This document shows, one piece after another, positions 24,774 to 33,858 of a stretch of 64,000 nucleotides of DNA. Position numbers and translations under genes: made by a program. The first letter of the stretch is position 1. Every line of letters starts with the position of its first letter. Under the pieces are notes generated by a model. The model was given only the letters and a program-made list of their open reading frames with translations, was not told the DNA's origin and made no database searches. Source of the DNA: Gaiellasilicea sp963765705 (GTDB taxonomy: Bacteria > Actinomycetota > Thermoleophilia > Gaiellales > Gaiellaceae). Location: contig CAVXXJ010000011.1 of the NCBI GenBank assembly GCA_963765705.1, positions 741,009 through 805,008 on the forward strand. The letters run 5' to 3'.

Positions 24774-27290
24774 TCAGCTCCTGATGCGCGTGTTCTCCGG
24801 GTCGAAGAGCGGCCTGTTGCCGGCGACGGCCACGGTCACCGGGTAGCGCTCGCCCAGGTACTGGACGAGCAGTTGCTCGCCCTCGACCGCGTGGTCCGGC
24901 GGCAGGTAGGCCATCAGCAGGTGCTTTCCGATCGACGGGCCGGACCCGGCGGAGGTGACGTACGAGGGGCGGCCCTTGCTGTCGACGATCCGCTCGCCCG
25001 CGGCAGTCAAGACCGGCTCGCCTCCGAGCATGTACCTCTTGGCGCCCGACGAGGAGGTGGGGTCGTCGACGGTCAGCGTGCACAGCCGTGCCGCCGGCTC
25101 CTCCTCGCGGTGGCGCAGGTACGCGTCCTTGCCGACGAAGTCGTGCTCCTTCACGGTCGGGCGGGTCAGTCCCGCCTCGGCGACGTTGTGGTCGGGATCG
25201 AGCTCGGCGCCGTAGAGCCGGTAGCCCTTCTCGATCCGCCCCGTCGTGCCGTAGACGCCGATGCCCGCCGGGACGGCGCCGAGCGGCTGCCCGGCTTCCC
25301 AGAGGACGTCCCAGAGCGCAGCGCCGTCGGCCATCGGGGCGTAGAGCTCCCAGCCGAGCTCGCCGACGTACGAGATCCGGGAAGCCAGTGCGCGCGCGCC
25401 TCCGAGCTCGATCTCCCGGCAGCGCGCGAACGGGAAGCCCGCGTGGGAGACGTCGTCGCTCGTCACCGAGCCGACGAGGTCGCGCGCCCGCGGGCCCCAG
25501 ATGCCGATCGTGCACCAGTCCTCGGTCACGTCGGCCAGCTGCGCCGAGCCGTCCAGCGGCAGCCGGTCGGAGAACCACTTCCGGTCGGCCATCCCGTGCG
25601 CGGCGCCGGTGACGACCCGGAAGAGCTCCGGTCCCAGCCGCATGATCGTCAGGTCGGCCTTGAAGCAGCCGTTGTGGTCGAGGACCGGCGTATAGACCAC
25701 GCGTCCGGGCTCGACGTCGAGCTCGGCGACGGCGATGTGCTGGAGCGCCTCGAGAGCGCCGGCGCCGGTGACGTCGAGCAGGTGGAATGCGGACAGGTCG
25801 ATCATCGCGACCCGGTCGCGCATCGCCAGATGCTCGGCGTGCACGATCGGCGACCACCAGCGCGAGTCCCACTCGGCCTCGCGTGGCAGCACGCGGTCGC
25901 CGTACTCCTCGAGCAGAACGGCATTCGACTCGTACCACCAGGGTCGCTCCCAGCCGGCCGTCTCGAAGAAGACGGCGCCGAGCTCCTGCTCGCGCGCGTG
26001 GAACGGGCTGGTGCGGACGTTGCGGTTGCTCTCCCACTGCTCCGCGGGATGCACGATCCCGTAGGTCTTGTTGAAGCCCTCGGACGCGCGCGCGACGACA
26101 TGGCGCTGCTCGCGCTGATGCGGGTGGAAGCGCGCGATGTCGGAGCCGTGGACGTCGATCTCGGAGGCGCCCTCGACGGCCCATTCGGCCACTGCGCGGC
26201 CGACGCCCGGTCCTTCCTTGATCCAGACCGCGGCCACCGACCAGAGGTTTCTCACCTCGGGCGTCTCCCCCAGGACCGGCAGCCCGTCCGCGGTCAGCGA
26301 GAGCAGGCCGTTGATCGCGTAGCGGATCCCGGCGCCCTCGACGGACAGGAGCTCGGGGATCAGCTCGCGCGCATGCTCCAGCTGCACCTCGAAGTCCTCC
26401 GACGTGAAGGGGAGCTCGGTGGGTGAGAGCTCGGACTCCTCGAGTGAGGGGATGTCGTCGGCGGCCATGAGGATCGGCCGGTGGGCGTAGGAGCCGACCT
26501 CCATGTCGCCGCCGTACTGCCGCTCGTACATGAGCGCGTCCATGTCGCGGACGATCGGGAAGGCGATCTCGGTGTGCGTCTGCTCGAGGAGCGGGATCGG
26601 GCCGACGGTGATCATCTGGTGCACGGCGGGCGTGAGCGGGATCGCCGCTCCGGCCAGCCGCGCGATCCGCGGGCTCCAGACGCCGCAGCAGACGAAGACG
26701 TACTCGGTCTCGATCGGCCCCTTGTCGGTGTGCACGCGCCGGACGCGGCCGTTCTCGACGTCGATCCCCGTCACCTCGGTGCTCGGCGAGACCGTCAAGG
26801 CACCGAGCGCCTGCGCGGCCTCGCGCATCAGCGTGCCGGCGCGGAGCGAATCGACGACGCCGACGCCGGGCGTGTGGAAGCCGCCGAGCAGGATCTCCTC
26901 GTTGATGTACGGCACGAGCTCCTTCACCTGCGCCGGCGTCAGCAGCTCCGAGGGCTCGCCCCACGAGATCGACGACGTGATGCGGCGGTTGAGCTCCCGC
27001 AGGCGCTCCTGCGTCCGGGCGACCTCGATCCCGCCGCTCACCGTGTACACGCCGAGCTCGACGTACTGATTCACGGAGTCACGCGTCAGCGCGGTGATCT
27101 CCTTCGAGTGGTCGACCGGGAAGATGAAGTTGGACGCATGCCCCGTGGAGCCGCCGGGGTTCGGGAGCGGACCCTTGTCGAGCAGGACGAGGTCGCGCCA
27201 GCCGAGGCGCGCGAGGTGATGGACGAGGCTGTTGCCGACGATGCCGGCGCCGACGACGACCGCCTTCGCGCTTTCGGGGAAGGCCGCCAT
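24774..27290 (-). CDS. FAD-dependent dimethylglycine/sarcosine dehydrogenase-type enzyme with GcvT domain
   Basis: The protein has 838 residues. The N-terminal DAO-type FAD domain begins VVVGAGIVGNSLVHHLARLG and carries GGSTGHA, the spot where related enzymes attach FAD through His. It extends to about residue 380 (YAINGLLSLTADGLPVLGET). Residues about 430-838 match the FAO_M linker and the aminomethyltransferase (GcvT) folate-binding domain (VAMIDLSAFHLLDVTGAGAL, YVGELGWELYAPM, GVYGTTGRIEKGYRLYGAEL, LLVQYLGERYPVTV). Such enzymes demethylate N-methylated glycines and pass the C1 unit to tetrahydrofolate. Substrate choice is not visible. It converges with the E1 gene. Confidence 0.88.
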   Translation of the reverse strand: MAAFPESAKAVVVGAGIVGNSLVHHLARLGWRDLVLLDKGPLPNPGGSTGHASNFIFPVDHSKEITALTRDSVNQYVELGVYTVSGGIEVARTQERLRELNRRITSSISWGEPSELLTPAQVKELVPYINEEILLGGFHTPGVGVVDSLRAGTLMREAAQALGALTVSPSTEVTGIDVENGRVRRVHTDKGPIETEYVFVCCGVWSPRIARLAGAAIPLTPAVHQMITVGPIPLLEQTHTEIAFPIVRDMDALMYERQYGGDMEVGSYAHRPILMAADDIPSLEESELSPTELPFTSEDFEVQLEHARELIPELLSVEGAGIRYAINGLLSLTADGLPVLGETPEVRNLWSVAAVWIKEGPGVGRAVAEWAVEGASEIDVHGSDIARFHPHQREQRHVVARASEGFNKTYGIVHPAEQWESNRNVRTSPFHAREQELGAVFFETAGWERPWWYESNAVLLEEYGDRVLPREAEWDSRWWSPIVHAEHLAMRDRVAMIDLSAFHLLDVTGAGALEALQHIAVAELDVEPGRVVYTPVLDHNGCFKADLTIMRLGPELFRVVTGAAHGMADRKWFSDRLPLDGSAQLADVTEDWCTIGIWGPRARDLVGSVTSDDVSHAGFPFARCREIELGGARALASRISYVGELGWELYAPMADGAALWDVLWEAGQPLGAVPAGIGVYGTTGRIEKGYRLYGAELDPDHNVAEAGLTRPTVKEHDFVGKDAYLRHREEEPAARLCTLTVDDPTSSSGAKRYMLGGEPVLTAAGERIVDSKGRPSYVTSAGSGPSIGKHLLMAYLPPDHAVEGEQLLVQYLGERYPVTVAVAGNRPLFDPENTRIRS

Positions 27291-27561
27291 GAGCCCGTTG
27301 ATCCTACGACCTCGCGCGGTTCAGGCCGGCCTCGAGCTCGTCGACCGAGGTCGAGCGAAGGATTTGTAAGGATTCCATTGTTATGTTGCTTTGAAGTCAT
27401 AGGAGTACTAGTGTCGCGTCGCACGCGGCAGGGGGAGTGTCGGCGTGCCCGGAGCATGGGGGAGCGCGCCGGCGGCCAGGCCGCGCTCCCCCGTGCTCGA
27501 CCAGCTCGAGTAGTGGCGGGCCGTTGCGGACATGTCCCAGGGACTGTCCCTGGGACATGTC
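27291..27561. promoter_or_regulatory. Intergenic region: AT-rich promoter-like stretch plus two hairpins
   Basis: Between the EamA gene and the flavoprotein gene (both minus strand), bases 27360-27415 are AT-rich, with AAGGATT repeated twice ten bases apart. This is a plausible promoter for the flavoprotein gene. A hairpin (27453-27497) and a perfect palindrome (27528-27562) lie nearer the EamA stop. No gene is seen. Confidence 0.4.
27453..27497. terminator. GC-rich hairpin downstream of EamA gene
   Basis: GGGGGAGCGCG (27458-27468) pairs with CGCGCTCCCCC (27482-27492). The flanks AGCA/TGCT extend the stem, giving about 15 paired bases. There is no T-tract, so termination is only inferred. 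Confidence 0.45.
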
Positions 27562-27562
27562 C
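27528..27562. repeat. Perfect 16-bp inverted repeat overlapping EamA stop
   Basis: GGACATGTCCCAGGGA, a three-base spacer (CTG), then its exact reverse complement. Each arm itself contains the palindrome GGACATGTCC. It may be a terminator, a regulator site or a small dispersed palindromic repeat. Confidence 0.7.
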
Positions 27563-28380
27563 TAGACGGCCAGGAGCGCGACGCCTGCGGCCACGAGGGC
27601 AGCGCCCGCGAACCGCCAGTGGGTGACCGGCTCGCGCAGCACGAGCGCTCCGAGCACGGCGGCGACGAGGACGCTCGTCTCGCGCACGGCCGCGACCGAG
27701 GCGGCAGGAGCGAGCTGCAGGGCTGCGAGCACGAGTGCGTAGGCCGAGAACATCGCGATCCCGGCCACGACCGCCGAGCGGCTGAGCTCGCTGCGCAGCG
27801 CCGCGGCGCCGCCGCGCAGACGAGCCACCCAGGCCGCGTACAGCACCGCCGGCGCGATCATCGAGACCTCGAGGTAGGCGATCGGCGTCGCGTAGTCGAG
27901 CCCGCGCTTGTCCACGAGCGTGTACGAGGCGATCACGCCCGCAATCGCGAGCCCGAAGAGGACGCCGCCGGCCGCTCCCCGCACACCTCGGATCGCGAGC
28001 ACGCCGAGCCCGACGAGGACGACGCCGGCAGCCTGAGCCCACGACGTGCCGTAGCCGAGCACGACGACGCCAGCGAGCAGGACGAGCGTCGGCGCCACGC
28101 CGCGGGCAACCGGATAGACAACCGACACGTCGGCCCTCCGGTAGGCGGTGATCAGCAGCGCGAAGTAGAGAAGCTGCAGGCAACTCGTGACCGCGAGGTA
28201 GGGCCACACCTCCCGCTCGAGACCCCAGGCGAACACCGACACGGGAGCGAAGACGACCACCGCCACGACGAGAGCGACCGCGGTCGCAGCCTCCGGATCG
28301 CGCGCCCGCGCGAGCAGCAGGTTCCAGAGCGCGTGCACGAATGCCGCCGCGAGCGCGAGCAGGAGTGCGGAGAGCGGCAT
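27562..28380 (-). CDS. EamA/DMT-family membrane transporter
   Basis: This 272-residue protein has about ten hydrophobic segments in two homologous halves, as in drug/metabolite transporters. The first half starts ALLLALAAAFVHALWNLLLA, typical of the EamA motif near the N-terminus. The second half ends with ETSVLVAAVLGALVLREPVT and ALVAAGVALLAV. The substrate is unknown. It is divergent from glpD, with only about 30 bp between the start codons. Confidence 0.88.
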   Translation of the reverse strand: MPLSALLLALAAAFVHALWNLLLARARDPEAATAVALVVAVVVFAPVSVFAWGLEREVWPYLAVTSCLQLLYFALLITAYRRADVSVVYPVARGVAPTLVLLAGVVVLGYGTSWAQAAGVVLVGLGVLAIRGVRGAAGGVLFGLAIAGVIASYTLVDKRGLDYATPIAYLEVSMIAPAVLYAAWVARLRGGAAALRSELSRSAVVAGIAMFSAYALVLAALQLAPAASVAAVRETSVLVAAVLGALVLREPVTHWRFAGAALVAAGVALLAV

Positions 28381-28409
28381 CGCTGTCCGAGCGTAGTCTG
28401 TTGCGTGAC

Positions 28410-29921
28410 GTGAGAGACCTCGACTCGCTCGTCGGGCGGAAGTTCGACCTGCTCGTGATCGGCGGCGGGATCGTCGGGGCGGGAATCGCGAACGAGGCCG
28501 CGCGAGCCGGGCTCGCGGTCGCGCTCGTCGACCGGGGCGATTTCGGCGCGGCGACCTCGAGCGCGTCGTCGAAGCTGATCCACGGCGGGCTGCGCTACCT
28601 GCGCCTCGGCGACGTCAAGCTCGTGCGCGAGGCGCATCGCGAACGCCGTGCGCTGCTCCACACGGTCGCTCCGCACCTCGTCCGGAGGCTGCCGTTCCTG
28701 TTCCCGCTCTACCGCGATGGCCCGTACCGGCCGAGGACGCTCCGGCTCGGGCTTGCGCTCTACTCGACGCTCGCCCGCGACGGGATCGGCGGCCTGCTGC
28801 CGCCCGCGCGCGCCCGTCAGAGCGTCCCCGACCTGCGCATCGAAGGCCTGCGCAGCTGCGGCGTCTACATCGACTCGTTCACGCACGACAGCCGGCTCTG
28901 TCTCGCGAACGTGCGCGCGGCGGCTGCCGCGGGCGCTGCGGTTGCGAACTACGCAGAGGTCGTCGAGCTCCGGCAGACCGCCGGTCGTGTGAGCGGCGCC
29001 GAGGTGCGAGACCTGCGGTCGGGCCAGACGTTCTCCGTCGAAGCGCGTGCGGTCGTGAACGCGACGGGCCCGTGGATCGACGTCGTCCGGAAGCTCGAGG
29101 ACCCGGCGGCGGCGCCGCTCGGCCGCCTGTCGAAGGGCGTGCACTTGCTGCTCGACCTCGACCGCCCCTGGTCGGCGGCGCTGACGATCCCCCACGATCC
29201 GGTGCGAGTCACCTTCGCGTACCCATGGCAGGGCATGCTGCTGCTCGGGACGACCGACACGCTCTACGAGGGCGACCCCTCGCAGGTCGGCGTCGAGGCG
29301 GCGGACGTCGCACGTGTCCTCGACGAGGCGGCGGTCGGAGTCGAGCGCGGGGTGCTCGACCCGGGCCGCGTGCGGGCGAGCTTCGCCGGACTGCGGGTGC
29401 TGCCCGGTCTGAGCGGGGAGACGCTGACAGCGCGGCGCGAGACCCAGTACGTCCTCGGTGCCGGCGGCATGCTCACGGTCGCGGGCGGGAAGCTGACCAC
29501 CTATCGCCGGATCGCCCTCGCGGCGCTCGAGCGGCTGCGGCCCGAGCTCGGCCTGCCGCGTTTCGACCCGCTGGCTCTGCCCCTGCCGGGCGCGAGCGGG
29601 CTCGAGGACGCTGGCCGCCGGATCGCGCAGAGCTTCTCCCAGCTCGATCCCCCGACCCGCTCGCACCTGCTCCACCTGTACGGCAGCCTCGCGGAGGAGA
29701 TGCTCGCGCCTGCGCTGCTCGAGCCGTCCCTCCTCGAGCCGATCCATCCGGACGGGCCCGACGTGCTCGCGCAGATCGGCTACGCCCGCGGTCACGAGTG
29801 GGCGGTCAGCGCGGAGGACGTCCTCTGGCGCCGAACGACGCTCGGCTACCGCGGCCTGGCGGATGCCGCAGCCGCCCGCGTCGGAGAACCGGTTTCGAAC
29901 GGAGCGGGTATGTGTTCCTAA
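28410..29921 (+). CDS. glpD: Glycerol-3-phosphate dehydrogenase (FAD-dependent)
   Basis: The protein has about 503 residues from GTG 28410; a TTG at 28401 is an alternative. The FAD-binding start is FDLLVIGGGIVGAGIANEA, followed by the GlpD-specific FGAATSSASSKLIHGGLRYL, then HERRALLHTVAPHLVRRLPF-like sequence. Further motifs are NATGPW, KGVHLLLDL, GTTDTLYEGD, SFAGLRVLP and GGKLTTYRRIA. GlpD oxidises sn-glycerol 3-phosphate to dihydroxyacetone phosphate and reduces quinone at the membrane. It is somewhat shorter than the roughly 560-residue actinobacterial norm but has both the FAD and C-terminal cap regions. The next gene follows after 32 bp. Confidence 0.9.
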   Translation: MRDLDSLVGRKFDLLVIGGGIVGAGIANEAARAGLAVALVDRGDFGAATSSASSKLIHGGLRYLRLGDVKLVREAHRERRALLHTVAPHLVRRLPFLFPLYRDGPYRPRTLRLGLALYSTLARDGIGGLLPPARARQSVPDLRIEGLRSCGVYIDSFTHDSRLCLANVRAAAAAGAAVANYAEVVELRQTAGRVSGAEVRDLRSGQTFSVEARAVVNATGPWIDVVRKLEDPAAAPLGRLSKGVHLLLDLDRPWSAALTIPHDPVRVTFAYPWQGMLLLGTTDTLYEGDPSQVGVEAADVARVLDEAAVGVERGVLDPGRVRASFAGLRVLPGLSGETLTARRETQYVLGAGGMLTVAGGKLTTYRRIALAALERLRPELGLPRFDPLALPLPGASGLEDAGRRIAQSFSQLDPPTRSHLLHLYGSLAEEMLAPALLEPSLLEPIHPDGPDVLAQIGYARGHEWAVSAEDVLWRRTTLGYRGLADAAAARVGEPVSNGAGMCS

Positions 29922-29953
29922 GCGTCACTCGTTCACTCTTGGAAAGGAGAGGC

Positions 29954-31114
29954 ATGAGGAGAATCCGAACTGCCGCGCTGTCGTCGGTCGTGCTCGTCGC
30001 CGCCGGCCTCGTCATCGGGACGGCGCTCGGCAACGGCAAGCCAGTCTCGCCGCCGAAGGATGCGACCTGGACGACGGTGTTCGCGAGCCCGATCTCGGTC
30101 GAGGGGCTCACGCTCGACCACGACGGCAACCTGTACGTGCCGCAGCGGGGAGGTGCCGCCGGCTGCTCGATCGTGCGGATCGACTCGGAGGGCGGCCCGA
30201 AACAGGCCGGAGTCGTCGTCGCGAGAATGAACCCGCCCTGCAATCCGGCCGGACTCGCGTTCGGTCCCGACGACAGGCTCTACCTGACCGGCTTCGGCGC
30301 CGCGGGCGACGAGATCGGAGTCGTCACCCCCAGCGACGCCAACCCGGCGAGCCCGCCCGTTGCAACCGGCTTCGCCACAGGCACCCCCTCGGGTAACGGC
30401 GTCGCGTTCGACGAGGACGGCAACCTGTATGTCTCCGACGGGGGTTCCGCCCAGGGACGTGTCTTCCGCGTCGGCCCCGCCGGCGGTGCGGCGACGGTGC
30501 TCTTCCGCGTGCCCACGATGGCCAATACGGTCGGGGTCGGGCGTCAAAACCAGGCGGTGCAGCCATCGGCTCCCCCGGGGACGCAGGGGATCGTCGCGAA
30601 CGGGCTCGCGTTCGCCAAGGACGGCGCGCTTCTCATCGCCGACACCGCGAGAGGCGCGTTGTGGCGAGTCGACCTGAGCAAGGACGGCGACGTCCTCACG
30701 CCCACCGGCTGCGACACGACGTTCGCCGCGGGCACGCTCTGCCTCGACGCGCTCTTCGTGCAGCATCCTGCTCTCGACGGCGCCGACGGGATCGCCCTCG
30801 ACCGCGCCGGCAACGTGTGGGTTGCCCCGAACGAGCGGAACTCGGTCGTCGTCGTCGACCGCCGCGGCGGCGTCACCGAGTACTTCCGCAACCCGGTCGG
30901 CGCAGGCAGCCTCCGGAACGGAGGGCCGCTCGAGTTCCCGACCAGTCCGGTTCTCGCCGGCCGGACGTTCTGCACGACGAGCTCGGACGGCAACCGGCGC
31001 GACAACTCGCCGAATACGGCGGGCGAGGCCGCGCCGGCGACCGCGGTCGTCGGCAAGGTCTCGTGCCTCGACCAGAGGCTCGGAAGCCCAGGTGAGCCGC
31101 TGCCCGTCGGGTAG
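29954..31114 (+). CDS. Secreted SMP-30/NHL-like beta-propeller protein
   Basis: This 386-residue protein starts at an ATG behind AAAGGAGAGGC. An N-terminal signal peptide (MRRIRTAALSSVVLVAAGLV) suggests export. The body consists of repeated four-stranded blades with an LTLDHDGNLYVP / LAFGPDDRLYLT / VAFDEDGNLYVSD / LAFAKDGALLIAD / IALDRAGNVWVA core, the SMP-30/gluconolactonase or NHL-type propeller. Four or more cysteines near the edges may form disulphides. No clear metal-site residues can be assigned, so a lactonase activity is not claimed. Confidence 0.8.
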   Translation: MRRIRTAALSSVVLVAAGLVIGTALGNGKPVSPPKDATWTTVFASPISVEGLTLDHDGNLYVPQRGGAAGCSIVRIDSEGGPKQAGVVVARMNPPCNPAGLAFGPDDRLYLTGFGAAGDEIGVVTPSDANPASPPVATGFATGTPSGNGVAFDEDGNLYVSDGGSAQGRVFRVGPAGGAATVLFRVPTMANTVGVGRQNQAVQPSAPPGTQGIVANGLAFAKDGALLIADTARGALWRVDLSKDGDVLTPTGCDTTFAAGTLCLDALFVQHPALDGADGIALDRAGNVWVAPNERNSVVVVDRRGGVTEYFRNPVGAGSLRNGGPLEFPTSPVLAGRTFCTTSSDGNRRDNSPNTAGEAAPATAVVGKVSCLDQRLGSPGEPLPVG

Positions 31115-31124
31115 CGAACGGATC

Positions 31125-31159
31125 GAAGGGGCGCGCTCCCAGTCGCGGCGCGCCCCTTC
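31125..31159. terminator. Bidirectional hairpin between convergent genes
   Basis: GAAGGGGCGCGC (31125-31136) pairs perfectly with GCGCGCCCCTTC (31148-31159). The 12-bp stem lies between two converging genes. There is no T-tract on either strand, which is common in high-GC actinobacteria. Confidence 0.65.
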
Positions 31160-31183
31160 GGGGCCTGGCAACCTTCGGCTAGT

Positions 31184-33316
31184 TCAGAGCAGCTCTGCGA
31201 TCAGCGCCGCCGCTCTCGCGGCGCCGTCGGTCTCGACTGGCCGGTAGTCGACTTCGCGGCCGGTCTCTTCGGCGATTGCTTGGGCGATCGTCTCCGGTGT
31301 CGCGGTCTCGAAGTCCATGCAGCGGCCGGCGCCGTAGCGCTCGAGCCGGTGGCGGACGTGGAAGTTCTGCTCGAAGTGGTGACGCAGCGGGAAGTAGATG
31401 AACGGCCGCTGGTTCGCCGTCAGCTCCATCGAGGTCGTCAAGCCGCCCTGGACGACGGCGAGGTCGCAGGCCGCCAGGTGCCGGTAGAGATCGTGCACGT
31501 ACCGTCGAATCTCGAGCCCATCCGCCTGGGGAAGCGTCGCCGGGTCGATCCGCGGACCGGCCACCACGATCATCCGCAGGTCGTGCACGCGCTCCTTCGC
31601 CGCCGGGAACGCATCGATCACCCGGCGCAGCAGGTGGCCGCCGACGCCTGAGCCACCGACCGTGACGATGCAGACCTGCTCGTCGGGGGCGTAGCCGAGC
31701 TCCGCGCGGAGCGCTTCGCGGTCGGAGAAGTCGGAGGGGTCGAAGCCGGTCACGTAGCCCGTCAGGTCGTAGTGCTGCTCGGTCCAGTCACGGATCAGCG
31801 GCAGGTCGGGACCGAATGCCTCGGGGACGATGTCGTCGGAGTTGCCGACGTAGAGCGCGCGGTCGCGGATGCGCGGGAAGCGGGCGATGTGCTCGATCAT
31901 CTCCGCGTTGTAGTCCGCGGTCAGGAACCCTTCACGCTCGCCACCGTCCTCCATCGGGAGCCAGCCGACGAAGTCGGTCAGCCAGACGTAGGCGGCCTGC
32001 TTCTGCTCGGGGTTTTCGTGCAGGTAGTAGTCGAGCTCCCACGCCTCGTCGCCGATCCAGAGGTCGTAGGGGTCGTCGCGGACGATGTCGTGGAAGACCA
32101 TGAAGTTCGCGAGCAGGATCTCGTCCATGCGCCGAATCGCCTCGAAGCAGTGCAAGTCGTGCTCGGCGCATTCGCTCTCGATGTGGGTCGACTCGTTCGC
32201 GAGGAACGCGCTGCCGGGGTGAATGCGCTCGCCACGGGCCTCGAGCACCGCCGTCACCGGATGCTGCGCCAGCCAGTCGATCTCGAGGTCGGGGTGGAGC
32301 TTGCGCAGCTCGTCGGCAATCGCCGCGTCGCGTTGGGCGTGGCCGAGCCCGATCGGCGACGAGACGAACAGCGCTCGTTTGCGGCGCGACTTGCCACGCA
32401 CCCACCGCGCCGGCCGAGCCGGTGGCGCAATGAACTCGCGCAGCAGCAGGTTGACCTTGACCGGATCGCGCACATGCGGGCCGTGGCCTGAGCCCTCGAG
32501 CAGGACGAGCTCGCCGCCCGTCGCTTCTGTGAGCCCGATCCCGAGACCGGGGCCGGAGATCGCGTCGTTCGCTCCCTGGATCACGAGCACCGGGCAGCGG
32601 ACGCGGCCGGCGAGCTCGTGCTGCGCAGCCGCGTCGATCGGCTCGCGCCCCTGGATCGCGATCAGCACCTCAGGCGTCGTCTCCAGGCCCCAGCCGACGC
32701 AGTCCTCGATCGGCTTCGTCGAGTGCGGCTCGTTGAACATCTGCGCGAAGAAGAACTCGAGGAAGCCGCGATAGTCGCGGAGCCAGTAGTAGCGGTTGTA
32801 CTTGGCCCAGCCCTCGTCGGTGTCGAGCTCGTCGGCCCACGAATATTTGCCCCGCCACGGCAGACCCTCGCCGAGCGCCACGGACGGGCCGATGAAGACG
32901 GCGCTCTCGACCCGCTCGGGGTGATCGGCCGCGAGGAGCAACGCCCGTTGCGCTCCCTGCGAAAGCGAGACGAGGACTGCGCTCTCGGTGTCGGTCGCGT
33001 CCATCACCGCCAGAGCGTCTGCAGCGAACTCGCGCTCCTCGTAGCCGCTCTCCGGCCGGTCGGAGCGGCCGCTGCCGCGGCCGTCGAACGTGAGCACACG
33101 GCAGTGACGCGCCAGGTAGGGGATCTGCATCTTCCAGTGGCGGGAGTGGATGATCGACCAGGTCGGCAGGAGGAGGACGGTCGTCTCGCCGGAGCCGTAG
33201 ACCTCGTAGAAGATCCTCACGCCGTCGCGCTCGACGTAGCCCTCGGCATCCGGGTAGCGGGCGCGCGTCTGCTCGCGCGTCTCGGTGGTCAGCTCGACAG
33301 CCATCCGTCGATCCAT
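31184..33316 (-). CDS. Alpha/beta hydrolase fused to a glycosyltransferase-like domain
   Basis: The protein has 710 residues. Residues about 20-300 are an alpha/beta hydrolase: VERDGVRIFYEVYG, LTFDGRGSGRSDRP, nucleophile Ser in VLVSLSQGAQRAL (first Gly of GxSxG replaced by Ser), acid in IQGANDAI and His in EGSGHGPHVRDP. After a basic linker (VRGKSRRKRALFVSSPIGLG), residues about 310-710 look like a GT-B glycosyltransferase of the MGT/MurG kind (GHAQRDAAIADELRK, VTVGGSGVGGHLLRRVI, VVQGGLTTSMELTANQRPFI, HHFEQNFHVRHRLERYGAG). The ATG at 33316, or 33304, lies inside the TetR 3' end. The fusion suggests coupled hydrolysis and glycosylation of one metabolite. Confidence 0.82.
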   Translation of the reverse strand: MDRRMAVELTTETREQTRARYPDAEGYVERDGVRIFYEVYGSGETTVLLLPTWSIIHSRHWKMQIPYLARHCRVLTFDGRGSGRSDRPESGYEEREFAADALAVMDATDTESAVLVSLSQGAQRALLLAADHPERVESAVFIGPSVALGEGLPWRGKYSWADELDTDEGWAKYNRYYWLRDYRGFLEFFFAQMFNEPHSTKPIEDCVGWGLETTPEVLIAIQGREPIDAAAQHELAGRVRCPVLVIQGANDAISGPGLGIGLTEATGGELVLLEGSGHGPHVRDPVKVNLLLREFIAPPARPARWVRGKSRRKRALFVSSPIGLGHAQRDAAIADELRKLHPDLEIDWLAQHPVTAVLEARGERIHPGSAFLANESTHIESECAEHDLHCFEAIRRMDEILLANFMVFHDIVRDDPYDLWIGDEAWELDYYLHENPEQKQAAYVWLTDFVGWLPMEDGGEREGFLTADYNAEMIEHIARFPRIRDRALYVGNSDDIVPEAFGPDLPLIRDWTEQHYDLTGYVTGFDPSDFSDREALRAELGYAPDEQVCIVTVGGSGVGGHLLRRVIDAFPAAKERVHDLRMIVVAGPRIDPATLPQADGLEIRRYVHDLYRHLAACDLAVVQGGLTTSMELTANQRPFIYFPLRHHFEQNFHVRHRLERYGAGRCMDFETATPETIAQAIAEETGREVDYRPVETDGAARAAALIAELL

Positions 33317-33858
33317 TCGAGGAGCTCCTCGTGTCCCTCGGTCACTCCGGACAGGCGCTCCAAAATGATCCCCTCGTTGAAGGTGATCACAAGTGAGACC
33401 AGTACCTCGAGTGGCATCTCGATCCCGAATTGCTCACGCGGTTCGGCGAACGCTTCCAGCAGAACCGACCGCCACTCGGCGTTCACGTGGTCGACCCGCT
33501 CCTGCAGCTCGGGCCGGTTCCAGGCGAGCGCCTGGAGCTCGAGCCAGACCTTCTGATAGGCGAGGTCCTCGCTGACGAGGTAGCGCATCGCCGTCCGCCA
33601 CTTCTCGAGGAAGGGCATTTCGGCCGCGTACATCTCGCGCTGCCGCGTGACCAGCCGGGCGGTGAACCGTTCGAGCGTCCGCACCAGCAGGTTCTCGACC
33701 GAGCCGAAGTAGTAGTGGACGAGACCGTGGTTGACGCCCGCTTCCTCGGCGAGGCGCCGCGTCGTGATCGCTGCGTAGCCGGCGTCGACGAGCACGCGCT
33801 CGGCCGCGTCGAGGAGGGACTCCTCCGCGGCCGAGCGTGCTGTCGAAACCTTGGCTAT
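33289..33858 (-). CDS. TetR/AcrR-family transcriptional regulator (apparent ATA start)
   Basis: The DNA-binding domain is clear: SLLDAAERVLVDAGYAAITT, then RRLAEEAGVNHGLVHYYFGS, followed by an all-helical ligand domain, 189 residues in all. The only in-frame standard start (GTG 33795) would remove helix 1 of the DNA-binding domain. A full-length N-terminus (AKVSTARSAAEESLLDAAER) instead follows an ATA codon at 33858-33856 that sits five bases after GAGGAGG and overlaps the upstream stop as ATAG. Either ATA is used by translational coupling or the base is an error. It probably binds the CTTAGTC-N4-GACTAAG palindromes at 35336 and 37515. Confidence 0.85.
   Translation of the reverse strand: MAKVSTARSAAEESLLDAAERVLVDAGYAAITTRRLAEEAGVNHGLVHYYFGSVENLLVRTLERFTARLVTRQREMYAAEMPFLEKWRTAMRYLVSEDLAYQKVWLELQALAWNRPELQERVDHVNAEWRSVLLEAFAEPREQFGIEMPLEVLVSLVITFNEGIILERLSGVTEGHEELLEWIDGWLSS

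Noticed and set aside
24334..26964. An 876-codon minus-strand frame overlapping the flavoprotein gene in another phase
   Set aside because: It is almost pure Arg/Ala/Gly/Asp. The overlapping frame encodes a clear FAD and GcvT protein.
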